DNA of 64,000 nt from Epithemia pelagica (Eukaryota; Bacillariophyta; Bacillariophyceae; Surirellales; Surirellaceae): positions 2,418,001 through 2,482,000 of the forward strand of contig OX337236.1 in assembly GCA_946965045.2 (NCBI GenBank), written 5' to 3'. Shown here one piece after another: positions 31,849 to 42,642 of this stretch. The translations under genes and the position numbers were made by a program. The notes under the pieces are model-generated. The model saw only the letters and a program-made list of their open reading frames with translations. It made no database searches and was not told the origin of the DNA. How positions within the stretch are numbered: the stretch's first letter is position 1; each line of letters opens with the position of its first letter.

Positions 31849-32208
31849 TGTGTGGTTACGTTTTGCCTCAATTTTAAACAGGTTATGAGCAAAACAATTT
31901 GGTAAATTTCAAAACCCATCATCGTCTTTTTGTCGTCATTTTGCCGACTTAATCCAACCCACAATAGTTTTTCAAGACGTTGTAACGACGATTTCATCTC
32001 CCGACTCCCGAACGATATAGATTGATCCATTATAGGGTTGTGAAAGACGCAAGTCATTGATTAGTGAGGTTCCAGCGGAAAATACAATTGGAGTTTGAAA
32101 TATCATTATAGATCGGTTCACAGGACGGTCGTCTGGTCGCAAAGCTTACCTGCAGCGAGACAGACCGAGAAAACGGAACAGTGCTTCTTTGAATGAGATT
32201 TTTCGATC
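31849..32208. other. Upstream region of the helicase gene
   Basis: About 360 bp between the transposon and the helicase ATG. No gene is seen. It should contain the helicase promoter. Confidence 0.5.
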
Positions 32209-35200
32209 ATGCCCAGCAAGAATTCGAAAAAGAAAAAGGCCGGTGGGAAACGCGATGCGCGAGGTTATGGCCAACCATCCAATCAAACCAAACAGCCGAC
32301 GCCATCAAATTCCAGCGCTCCTGTTGCTCCGGTTGATGTGACGCAAGCGGAGACAGCAACTGAAAACTCACTAGGTCTTGGTGCAGCAGCAGACAAGCAA
32401 GAAGATGCTGGAATGAGCACAGAAGGAGAACAGTTGTCATTGGTGCCCTCTTCTGTCTCTTCCGAACCTGTGCGTCCTTCCCATGCCAAGAAACAGTTTG
32501 AATCCAAATTTCGAACCGTGATAGATGCCTTACAGGATGACTTGAAATTTACGCCTGCGCAAGTACGACAAGTCGTTTTGGCTTTGCAGTATGATCTCCA
32601 TTCGCTTGATAATGCCTTGGATTGGTTGTGTTTGCGATATTCAGGAATAAGAATGCTCTCACCAGAGAGACAAAGCGAACTTGCGACTGACGTGAGTAAG
32701 AATAAGGAGGGAGAACAGGATGATTCTCCCCTACCCCTGAGATTTCATGATGAGCGTACTGCTCGTCTTTTGCAATACTGGCAACCAAAGGATCACCAGA
32801 ATCTAGCGGCGGAAACGCCTTCCTTGACAGTTCTTTCATTTCCTGTATCCAAGCCTTTGTCTGGGGATCCTTCATTTGAAAGTGGTCAAGCCGCACCACA
32901 GCCTCAATCACCTCTGGTAGTGGCCCCTCATGATGGAAGCAAGAGTCCTGTCGCAACGTCTAGCCACAAGGTGGAGGTGGAGACCAGCACTCCACCGGTA
33001 ATAACGGAGGGTGAAGTGTCTCCGACGAGCTACGAAGAAAACTCTCGCAGTAAGCAAGAAAGCACTGCAAGACTAGAAAATAAGGAATGGATATTACAGC
33101 AATATCAGGACAATGAGCAGGAGCCGTTGACATCAGGGAATCACCTTCAACGATTATCAAAAGATATTCAGACTCTGGGCCAACTGTCAGCTCCACAGCC
33201 ATCTACATCTGAGGTGGCAGGGAGTGCTGAAGACACGGGAACTGCAGACAAGGTAATGAACAGCGTTGGAACAGCACCGATCGAGGCCAAGAGTCGCGAC
33301 GGCGATGATAACATGGACGACCCGATCAAACAACAATTGCTCCAGATTCAAATTGCCGAGCGTGAATTGGCACTCCTGGAAGCAGATGTCTCCAACGAGG
33401 CCAACAATTACATGCGAAGCAAGCAAGAGCTCCAACAATTGAAACAAACTATCAAGGAACGTCGAAAGCATGTTCAAGGTTTGAAACGACGATACGACAA
33501 AATGCAAAGGCAAGAAGAGAAAGAGGTGCCTCCAAGTCATCCATCTGCAAAAAGTACGGACGAAACGAACAACAAGACGAACGAGGAATGGGATGACGAG
33601 AAAAATGTTGGCAACGATGATGGTGATGACGATGAACCTGCTTTGTTTGGTGATGGAATGTTTGATGAACCTGAGGACTCCCAAGGCAACACAAACAATC
33701 CGGTCGTATCCGACACTCCTGCACCGAATACCGCCAATACAACAACTAATGGTTTGTTGCAATGTTCCATTCCTTCCCAGTGGACTGGTATGACACCTCA
33801 AAAGTTCTTGGAAGAAAAATTTCGCAAAGAAAAATGGCAGCCGCCCAAATACACTCAACTGAAACAACCTCGTCGGGGATATCAACTTGGAATTACCTAC
33901 AAGAGCAACAACACGCCTGTTACAAAATCGTGGCAAGCGTATGAAGCAGATTTTGTTTTGGATTCAATCCATTCCCGTGGTGGTAATAAGAAGAAGACAG
34001 GGAACAATCCAGTCAGGGAGTACCTATCGTTGAAAGCTTTGTACTATATGGATCCCAAACCGCAGCTTAATCGTCTTTTTCCTCCAGACATGGCTCAAAT
34101 ATGGTTGACTTGGCAACAAGAGGTTACCGACGCACGTTCAGAACGAGAAAAAGCTGTGGAAGTAGCCAAACAAGAACGGGTTGATCACCTGCTCTCACTG
34201 CTCGACCAGTCCATGAATGTGGATCATGATAACAAGTCCACGCAGCAATCATCCAATAGGATAAGGCACGACGCTAAAACGAATCTTCAAGAGGATATTG
34301 CACCTACCAACACTCCAACTTGGGAAGATGACAATGATTCAGGGTCTCCCTCCGTTATAAAGTCGGATTATCTTTCCCCTTCTTCGCAGGGAAAACAGTT
34401 GCAACAAGCGTTTGCACGCCGTCAAGCATCATCGGACTATCAACAAATGCTCACACAACGTATGAGCTTACCCATGTGGTCGTTTCGTGACCAGGTCTTG
34501 GACACGATTCGAAATCATTCTGTGACGATTGTCTGCGCCGAAACTGGTGCAGGGAAGACGACGCAATGTCCTCAATATGTATTAGAAGAAGCATTTAGTC
34601 AAGGGTACGGAGATGTAACAAAAGTCCTTGTGACACAGCCACGTCGCGTTGCTGCCACCTCGGTAGCAGAACGCGTGGCAGAAGAGCTGTGTGAGGAAGA
34701 GAAGCGAGAAAGTGGAGCTCAATCGGGACAAGTTGGACATTGGGTGGGATATCAGATCCGAATGGAAGCCAAGCTACATCCCGTTCATACTCGCGTACTC
34801 TTTTGTACGACAGGGATTGTGCTGAGGCGATTGCAAGATGATCCATCCTTGAAAGGTATTTCACATGTAATGGTAGATGAGGTTCACGAACGACAGCAAC
34901 AAACAGATGTCCTTTTGATTGCCTTGCGTCAACTGTTGGCAACAACAAGACCAGACCTAAAGATAATTTTGGTAAGCTGAACGACTCAGAAAAGGTTGCT
35001 TGCATTTGAGGAGTATATTTCTGATTTTTTTGCTTCTCTTGTAACCGTTCACGGATGCAAGATGTCGGCCACATTGGATTCCGAACTATTTTGTTCCTTT
35101 TTCGAAGGAGCGCCATTAATCAGCATACCTGGACGGACATTTCCGGTTGCCAGTTACCATTTGGAAGATTTGATTGATGCGACCGACCACATGATTGAAG

Positions 35201-37319
35201 AAGGATCTCGTTATGCTCACCGCGACAATAACTATAAACAAAATCAGATGCTCGTATCAACAACCCGAGGGCAGGAAAAACGAAAAGAAAGAGTGGACAT
35301 AAAACAGGCGTTTGGTGGAATTGGCGACCAAGATGCAGAATATGTGTCAAATGATTATCCAGGATATAAAATGTCGACGCGAAAGTCTATGGATCGTGTT
35401 AACGAAGCGATTGTCAACTACGATCTGATTGAGGATGTCTTGGAGCTCTTGCTGTGTCAGCCACCTGAACGCAACACCACATTGCTCGGTCCTGAAGGGA
35501 CAAACCTTTTGACGTCTGCCGATAATGGTTCTATCTTGGTGTTTTTGCCAGGGTTGGGAGAGATTCGTACTTTGACTGAACGACTCGAGGGGAATCGGAA
35601 ATTTCAGCCAGGTTCGCTAGCACCAGTAGAAATTATCCCAATGCATTCAACCTTATCGTCCCGGGACCAAAGAAAGGCATTTGTTCGACGTCAACATACA
35701 AGTAATGGAACTCCACGAAAAATCATTTTAAGTACAAACATTGCCGAAACCAGTGTCACAATCCCAGATGTTGTTTGCGGTAAGTTCAGCGTTGTTATCG
35801 AATGAACCCTAGCTGCCTTTATGACGCATATCCTTAAAGTTGTCTCCAGTTATCGATGCAGGAAGAGTACGCGAAGTTCGAAGAAACAAACGAACTTCGA
35901 CCTCCATTTTGGATACTGATTGGTGTTCTAAAGCGAGTGCGAAGCAACGTGCAGGAAGGTAAGCAAAAGAAGCTGGAAAGGATCATATTCTGTTTGGTGT
36001 TTGGATTATCGTACAGGGATTAATTATTGCATGCTCATGTTTGAGGGTTTGTGTTTTATTATAGGGCAGGGCGGGTGCGTTCGGGCCTGTGCCTGAAGCT
36101 CTTCTCGTCAAGAACCGCACAGGACGTCATGAAGGCCGCCAACGAACCTGAGTTGAAACGAGTTCCTTTGGAAGAAATTTGCTTGTCCATCTTGGCCAGC
36201 GGGTTTGCAAAGCGTGGCTGTATGGAATTTCTGTCACAAGCTCCACAACCACCATCGCGAGAATCCGTCCAGCAAGCTATTGATGTTCTCTATGCAATTG
36301 GTGCGATATCAGTTCAAGACAATGAAAAGGTTTCCGATACAACGAAAGAGAGAAACGAAAAATGGATTGAAATTCTTACTCCACTTGGAAAGCATTTAGC
36401 GAAACTGCCTGTCGATGTGCGGCTTGGAAAAATGCTCATTTTCGGAGCACTTTTTCGATGCACCGACAGAGTCTTGACGATTGCCGCTGCCCTTTCGTCC
36501 CAATCAATATTCTCTACGTTCTTGGGGGGGAATGCTACAGTTGCAAAGGCAAAGCAAAGGGCCTTTGCGGATACGGAGTCCGACTTTTTGACTCTCTGCA
36601 ATGTCTGGGAATCGTATGAAATTGCTCGATCGACAGCTGGTTCATCTTCGTTCAGAGCAGGAAGAAGGTTCTGTGACTCCAACTTCTTGAATCATGCGGC
36701 GATGCGTGAAATTGGAGATGCGCGACGTCAGTACTTAGACCTTTTGTGTAATATTGGGTATGTGGATCGAAAAGAGGTTTCCCGCCATGACAAATTGCTT
36801 CCCAATGGCAGCATATACAACGAGAATAGCGACAACTCTGAGTTGTTTCATGCAGTTCTCTGTGCTGGTTTGTATCCCAATGTTGCTCATTTGGAACAAC
36901 GTACAACTGCCAGTAACTTCACTCTTTTGCACAAAGAAGAGAGACTTTACTTCCACGAGACCTCAGTGAATGCTAGGAAGAAACAAATGAAGAATGATAG
37001 CTGGGTGGTATTTCACGAAAAATTTGGAACACCTCATCGGGTTTCCATATCAACGACTGCATTTGTCCACCCGCTTGCGTTGGTCCTTTTTGGAGGGTCA
37101 CATGTAGCCGTGAAGCATCTTGAACGACTTGTGATTCTTGATGACTGGATTCGAATGCAGATGGGGGCCCAACTTGGGGTCATCCTGATTGACTTGCGCA
37201 AGCAGTTGGATGCTATGCTTGAGCAGCTCATCAACAACGAGCATCCTACACAGTCAAAACAGATGGATATCTACGAAAACGATACAATCCAAAAAATTGT
37301 GAAGGTTTTATTGCTCTAA
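32209..37319 (+). CDS. DEAH-box (DExH) RNA helicase, DHX29/36/57-like
   Basis: Four exons: 32209-34971, 35062-35779, 35850-35958 and 36065-37319, total 1614 aa; all three introns (90, 70 and 106 bp) have GT..AG borders. The N-terminus is basic. A UBA-like segment follows (ALQDDLKFTPAQVRQVVLALQ.. ALDWLCL), as in DHX29 and DHX57, and then a coiled coil (about residues 380-430). The helicase core has motif I GAGKTT, motif Ia TQPRRVAA, motif II DEVH, motif III SATLD, STNIAETSVTI and the arginine-finger motif QRAGRAGRV. The C-terminal HA2/OB-type region ends near KVLLL. These enzymes unwind structured RNA, for example in translation initiation. The subfamily is tentative; the helicase call is secure. 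Confidence 0.9.
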
Positions 37320-37729
37320 AGCTTCGTTCCATTGATAATTCCCGATCGCTTTTTACAAGAAGGGTCTGCTATTTTGGTCATCGCGGTGCTAACCTTTTTG
37401 CTATGTGTGCGCGACACATGAACGGTTGTTTGTTATGCGACCAATCTCGTTTTGCAGAGTTCGCGCTCAACGCAAGACGCAAGACTCTAAAGCGTACGGA
37501 ACGTTCGTACATGGCACTCCCTCCGTGAGACATCATGAGTATAGATCGCTTTCGAAGATATACTTTCGAGCGTTTCGTCCCCTGTTCTCATTCCTGAGCA
37601 GCGCTCCCGAACAAGATTGCAGCTGCAGGAACTCCAACATCATTGATCGCCATGTGCTCAAATATAACCAAAAAAGAAAAAGACAGCTTCACACGCTTCT
37701 GATTTTACCTTGATTGATTGATTGAGATC
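37320..37729. other. Intergenic
   Basis: About 410 bp between the helicase stop and member C of the GWGAWYLVP family. No gene or clear signal. Confidence 0.5.
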
Positions 37730-38105
37730 ATGTTCATGCTTTCTCGCACGGCTGCATCAAGTACATGTTCACGAACTATCGGCCGCAATGTTGTTGCTGC
37801 CACAAAACCATCCCCATCGACTCCTGTTCATGGAGCAGCAAGCACAAGCACTACATCTAGAACAAGCAGCTCCATCAGCAACACTGCAAAGAAAGAAATG
37901 AAAAATAAAAACAACCTCGGAATAAGTGTATCAACAACTCCCAATCACACCGAGTCCTTATGGGAAACGTATGGTTTTGAAAGAAAAGATGTAAGTACCA
38001 TAACGGCCGAGCAATGACGAATTCTCTTGACGCTTCTAAAAATCCTCGTTGTTTTTAAATGGACTCCTAAAGTGCGGATGGGGAGCATGGTATCTTGTCC
38101 CCTAA
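37730..38105 (+). CDS. Short protein of the GWGAWYLVP family (member C)
   Basis: Exon 1 is 37730-37990 (87 codons, MFMLSRTAASSTCSRTIGRN) and exon 2 is 38073-38105 (CGWGAWYLVP plus TAA). The 82-bp intron has GTAAGT and CCTAAAG borders. The intron sits at the same codon as in members A and B (after the K-E/D of YGFxRK-D/E). An in-frame ATG at 37736 is a possible alternative. The N-terminus is rich in Arg, Ser, Thr and Ala, like a mitochondrial presequence. The middle is Ser/Thr-rich and not conserved. NHTESLWETYGFERKD precedes the exon border. Product 97 aa, function unknown. Confidence 0.75.
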
Positions 38106-38844
38106 ATAACTGAGGCGAGGGAAGAGCGTGGAACGACTTGATGTAATCACAAAATTCCGGCTCTCTCATCCATCCTGGATTCGAGGCTATTCAAAACCCA
38201 TGCTTACCCTGTTCCAGTCCAGCGCAAACGGTTTTCGCACACAATACAAATACCACATGTACAACATATCATTGTTTAGAGTTCACGAAATAACAACTGT
38301 GATTGGAGAGATTCTTGCTTTGAATGTTTTGTAGCACAATATAGTGAATATGTCCCATGTTTCAAGAGGGTTGCACCACGGTCGCACTAAGCTTTGAGAA
38401 GATACATTTCAACCATCGAGCATTGGTCTCATCAGTCTGCTGTCAAGATCTTGTATGAAATTCTTTCGAGTGCATAAGGAGTCATATCAGACGACAACTT
38501 CAGCTTGTCACAGCATAGAACAAGAGACATTTATAAAACATGCTTGTTACCAAGCACATCGGACGTTTTGCCAAATATGGAAAAAAGGACACGAGAGACA
38601 GTATAGGTATCGTTAGATGTTACAGCCATCCGATATGGAGTGGACTTCCAATGGGAATCTATCGCGAGACTTGTTCATCCGAAACGCCCTTGATCTGCAT
38701 AACCCAACATCGTGTTAGTTATGAAGAAAGCCGAGCATCGAATGACTCATGATAGTTCAAGTAACATATTGGCTTGGCTCGGGTATCCAAACTAGGATAT
38801 CGTTGTGACCGGCTTCTGCAAAATGGACGTGAAAGCAGACCTTG
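38106..38844. other. Intergenic
   Basis: About 740 bp between members C and D, which converge. Only short frames without motifs. Confidence 0.5.
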
Positions 38845-39114
38845 TTATGGGACAAGGTACCAGGCTCCCCAGCCGCATTCCTTCTTCTCAAAGCCATAAC
38901 CCTCCCAAGTTTGTTCTGTATGAGGAGGGCGAGGAGGAAGAATTCCGTCGGTGGCCATTCTCAGTTCATAGGTGTCACATCGTAGTACGTTGGGACCAGC
39001 TTGGTTGGGACGAAATGCCACGATAGGCGAGGACGAGGAAGAATTTCGTGCCGTATGATGGGTGAGTGAGCGTGCGGTCGTGGTGGCAGCTTGACGAGAA
39101 GAAGAGAAGAACAT
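38845..39114 (-). CDS. Short protein of the GWGAWYLVP family (member D, intronless)
   Basis: A single frame runs from ATG 39114 to TAA 38845-38847, 89 aa. It starts MFFSSSRQAATTTARSLTHH (presequence-like) and ends PPHTEQTWEGYGF, EKKE, CGWGAWYLVP. The codons for KKE and CGWG are contiguous exactly where A, B and C have an intron, so the intron was precisely lost here or never gained. The insert NVLRCDTYELRMATDG in the middle is absent from A and B. It converges with member C. Confidence 0.75.
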   Translation of the reverse strand: MFFSSSRQAATTTARSLTHHTARNSSSSSPIVAFRPNQAGPNVLRCDTYELRMATDGILPPRPPHTEQTWEGYGFEKKECGWGAWYLVP

Positions 39115-39785
39115 CTTGTTGTCGAAACACAGGTGACAAAGTCGTTGATAGGTTGCAAGTCTTGCAAGGAAATCTTGAAAGTAGGTCGAGTGGTTTTTCT
39201 GGTATTTCAGTTTTATGGTGTCCTCAACTGCGCTCTGAAAAGGGTCATTGACTTGGGCGGCAATTCGAGTTTTGGTTCATTGTTCGCGTTGCTTCATTGT
39301 CAAGAAGTTCCCAGGAGGCAGCCATTGGCGCGAGAATGGACCAGGAAGTTTGGTGTTTGGTGAGTTCCGTTCCGCAGAAAAACCAGAATGAGAATATTTT
39401 GTCATTCGTCATTTATGACGTACTCCTAGAGCGTGTTTTCCTTGAATGAGAGATAGGGAGTAGGGAGTAGCGCCTGCCTTACATGCGGCTATGGGCTGGA
39501 GATGGTCCTAGGTGTAGTTCCTTGTGAAGTACTCTTTCTAAGTATGTTGTAGAGGATGCAGAGCCCGAGACCTTGCTGCTACGGTTTGTAATGGATGGGT
39601 CATCTCGTTGCAGTCATGGAGGCAGAATGCCATATCTCTATTACTGTGATGGTCTAGCCGATCTAGACTTGCGACGGGGTTCGTCTGTCACCTTTCAGAC
39701 AATACCTAAACCTCGGTTGAAACGATTAGATTTTTGTTGAAGCCAAAAGTCGTAGTCGCCAACAAAAAAGAATTTCGGGGAAGTT
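39115..39785. other. Intergenic
   Basis: About 670 bp between member D and the nuclease gene stop. I see no gene, RNA or repeat. Confidence 0.5.
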
Positions 39786-42302
39786 TCATGGAATGGGATG
39801 CATGGACTCGCCATCATAGAAATAGAAAGGCCCTTCTTCCTCGTCCTCATCCAAGCCCTGCTGTTCGATTCGGTTGCCGGTGAAGGGGACAGTACTGTGA
39901 ATACCGATAAGATCATGATCATCATCTCTCTCCCCATCAGGGCCCGTATGTACACGATCTAAATTCTTCTTCACGGTCTCCGACGAGAGCTGGGCAGCTG
40001 GCGATACGTCCGTCAATGGTACTGTCTCCGCTGGGCCTGTTGTGGTAGATTCGATACTTTCTGTGGGATTTAGAGGGGTTGAATGAGTGCCCACGGAAGA
40101 GGCGAATGGGAATGGCGGTGTATGGGTGCTTGTATGGACAGCTTTTGTATTCACTGCTGTTTCTGTTTTACTCTGTGAATTTACGGGAGGAGCAGCGACA
40201 ACACTTGTTGGTGGTTCCCACACGGTGCCTGGTCGAAATCGGGGACGGCACTTGTGGCAATAACAAAAGCTACGATTACATCCCTTCCACGCCGTAAAAT
40301 CATTCAAATCACATAATTCCACAATCTCCTTCCAAACTTGGGAGACTTGTTGATGGGTCTCCATCAGAACTGTATCTCGTTCCTCTTGTGTCCTACCCAA
40401 ATCCAGGTCCATGAACGCGGCACGGTCATTGCCCCCCTTATCAGCATCCCCCTTCGATTCTGCCATTCCATCATAGTTATCGTCATTAGTAACGGTAGAC
40501 GTGGTAGTCAAATAGAACAATCTCAAATAGCGCAAATCAATGGAAGGCGATGAGGGATCTGTCTCCGGGTCCATGGTACCTTCTCTGATTGACGGGGTCT
40601 GTGCTCCGATTGTCCCGTCTTCTTGGTTCCTGTTGTCATCATTGTTGTCGAGTACGAGTTCTGTCTGCTTTGTTTCGGTTGTGGCCAATTTCTGGTAGCG
40701 CAGTAAGAGGGCATAAATTTTTAATTGAAAAAAGGCCTCATTGCGAATCTTCTCATTCATCCATGCCGCATATTTGAGAACTGGTGCCTTGCCAGTTTTG
40801 TAATCGCACAGTCTCAAGAAAACCTCCTTTGATCGACGCCGCTCCTGCACATTAGAATGCCCATTCCCAGGAGAATGGAATCCCTGGTTCTTCTCTCTCT
40901 CTTCCTTGGTCAATTCCAATCGATCGACAATCCCTCGAACAAACACGGTACTCTTGTTGTTGCTCGCGTCTTGTGCCGATACGCGGGTAGTACTCGCGTG
41001 GTTTGTTGGGTGGCCAGCTATTGTAGGTAAATGTGCCGTTACCCATCGTTCTCGATAAGCCGGCCCTCGTCCTTGGAGATGTGGCTGATCCAAGGCATGA
41101 TAGTTTTTGAGCAGTTTCAAAGCATGGATTCCCCATGCTCGTTCTGCTTCCACCTGCCGACGCGGGGAGGCATGGTCATCGTTCTGATCATCTACCGTCG
41201 CATGTTCAGTTGTTGTGGTTTCTTCGAACAACTCTTTGTATGGACTTTTCAATCGATGTAGATTCCATTCAGAGCGAAACAAATTTTGAAGGGTTTCCAA
41301 ACTTCGGTCTTGCGGTTCCAAATCAAAGACTTGTTCCAGGGCGGCATGAATCATGGTTCCCTTGACCATGGCACGATTAGGCGATTGTTTTAACCCCAAG
41401 ACGTATTGAAACAAGAAGGATTGGGGACATTTCTGAAATTCCATAATGGATGAAGGAGACAAGGTTTTGGGAGGTCCCCGATACAAATCGTGAGGATCAT
41501 ACAAGTCTGACGAGGCGAATTCCGCTCCCTCTTCTTCTTGGTTGTTGTTCCCATTTTCGATTGTAGGTGCAAGGGTAGTTTTGGATTGCAAACCATGAAG
41601 ATCCGTGTTGTTTGTCGCAATACTCGAAGATTTTCTTTGTTGAGAGGATTTTTGCTTGTTCTTGTTCTTTAGTTTTGAATCTGACTTGCGGGGAGAGTTG
41701 TGTAACGTCCTAGTCGTTGTCCAGTTGGTGTTGGCGTTGTACATCGAGGACGAAAACAATCGCGTCCTGGAGTGAACAAGTGAACCTCCAGCGGATGTTC
41801 CAGGACGACTGATTGTTGATGCTAGTTGAAGAGAAGGCGAAAGTCTTGAGCTTGCTTGGTCCACAATCAATCCACCTTGTTGCAAAGAGGACAAAGCATC
41901 CGTTATGATTGGACGGCCAAAACGGCGACGAGGAGAAGAATACTGGTGGTAAGCGGCGGCCTCCACAACCCCGGTCGAACAAGGACAATTCTTGAAAAAG
42001 AGTGCTCTTGTTCTCGATCTTGTCAAGGCTGTTGTAGTTGAACGTGTCCCTGCAGCTCTCGTCCATACTTGTCTCATTGGTTGGAGGTGATGAGGTTGAT
42101 GAGTGGTCAGGTCGTTGCCAACGAAACTTTGCCGGAAACTACACCATGACACGGACCACATCGAAAGGTACACAGCGAATCCAGACCACGCCACCAAGAA
42201 TAAAATGGAATTCGCCAACAAAGACAGCCGCCACCTCCAGAAACAACGAAAATTCCGACAACAAACTGTTCGAGGGTGTCGAATGTTCGATGATGCGGCC
42301 AT
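39786..42302 (-). CDS. PD-(D/E)XK superfamily nuclease (RecB/Cas4/EXO5-type) with N-terminal anchor
   Basis: A single exon, 838 aa, from ATG 42302. Residues 28-48 form a hydrophobic segment (signal anchor or part of an organelle-targeting sequence), followed by a long S/T/R-rich linker. The nuclease domain is at about 280-550: LSPSSIMEFQKCPQSFLFQY, VKGTMIHAALEQVF, then VRGIVDRLEL (D460), LCDYKTGKAP (D500, K502) and FQLKIYALLLRYQ (Q526). This is the D..D-x-K-TG and QL..Y pattern of RecB-family nucleases. A cysteine set, C292 plus C-x4-C-x-C-x2-C near the C-terminus (KGCNRSFCYCHKC), resembles the Fe-S cluster ligands of AddB/Cas4/EXO5 enzymes (inference). The C-terminal 130 residues are low complexity. 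Likely a DNA exonuclease in DNA repair or organelle DNA metabolism. Confidence 0.75.
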   Translation of the reverse strand: MAASSNIRHPRTVCCRNFRCFWRWRLSLLANSILFLVAWSGFAVYLSMWSVSWCSFRQSFVGNDLTTHQPHHLQPMRQVWTRAAGTRSTTTALTRSRTRALFFKNCPCSTGVVEAAAYHQYSSPRRRFGRPIITDALSSLQQGGLIVDQASSRLSPSLQLASTISRPGTSAGGSLVHSRTRLFSSSMYNANTNWTTTRTLHNSPRKSDSKLKNKNKQKSSQQRKSSSIATNNTDLHGLQSKTTLAPTIENGNNNQEEEGAEFASSDLYDPHDLYRGPPKTLSPSSIMEFQKCPQSFLFQYVLGLKQSPNRAMVKGTMIHAALEQVFDLEPQDRSLETLQNLFRSEWNLHRLKSPYKELFEETTTTEHATVDDQNDDHASPRRQVEAERAWGIHALKLLKNYHALDQPHLQGRGPAYRERWVTAHLPTIAGHPTNHASTTRVSAQDASNNKSTVFVRGIVDRLELTKEEREKNQGFHSPGNGHSNVQERRRSKEVFLRLCDYKTGKAPVLKYAAWMNEKIRNEAFFQLKIYALLLRYQKLATTETKQTELVLDNNDDNRNQEDGTIGAQTPSIREGTMDPETDPSSPSIDLRYLRLFYLTTTSTVTNDDNYDGMAESKGDADKGGNDRAAFMDLDLGRTQEERDTVLMETHQQVSQVWKEIVELCDLNDFTAWKGCNRSFCYCHKCRPRFRPGTVWEPPTSVVAAPPVNSQSKTETAVNTKAVHTSTHTPPFPFASSVGTHSTPLNPTESIESTTTGPAETVPLTDVSPAAQLSSETVKKNLDRVHTGPDGERDDDHDLIGIHSTVPFTGNRIEQQGLDEDEEEGPFYFYDGESMHPIP

Positions 42303-42642
42303 GCAAAAACTGTTTGTTGTGGCAGCTCGTTCGTTGGTTTGATGCTCTACGAACTACGAAGGCTTGTGCTGGTCGAGAAGAGAGAACAGCAATGTTGGAA
42401 GCCGAGCAAAGACAACGGCTCTACCAACACCTTTGTTGGCAACACAAACCACAACATTCATTGAGTCCAAAACATGAGCTTTCATGGGAAGATCCATCTG
42501 GCCGTGGATTTCCTCCTTTTCCGTCGCGGATCAGTCTCTCCTGACTTCAGGGTCATTAAAAGCGACCCATAAACGACTCATCCATCATTGGCCGTTGAAT
42601 GATGAGAGGTCGACCATTGCAAGACTGGTAGAGACAAACAAG
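42303..42642. other. Divergent intergenic region
   Basis: 340 bp between two divergent starts (nuclease on the minus strand, CNNM on the plus strand), likely shared promoter territory. The CNNM frame is open upstream to an ATG at 42484, but the residues there look non-coding. Confidence 0.45.
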
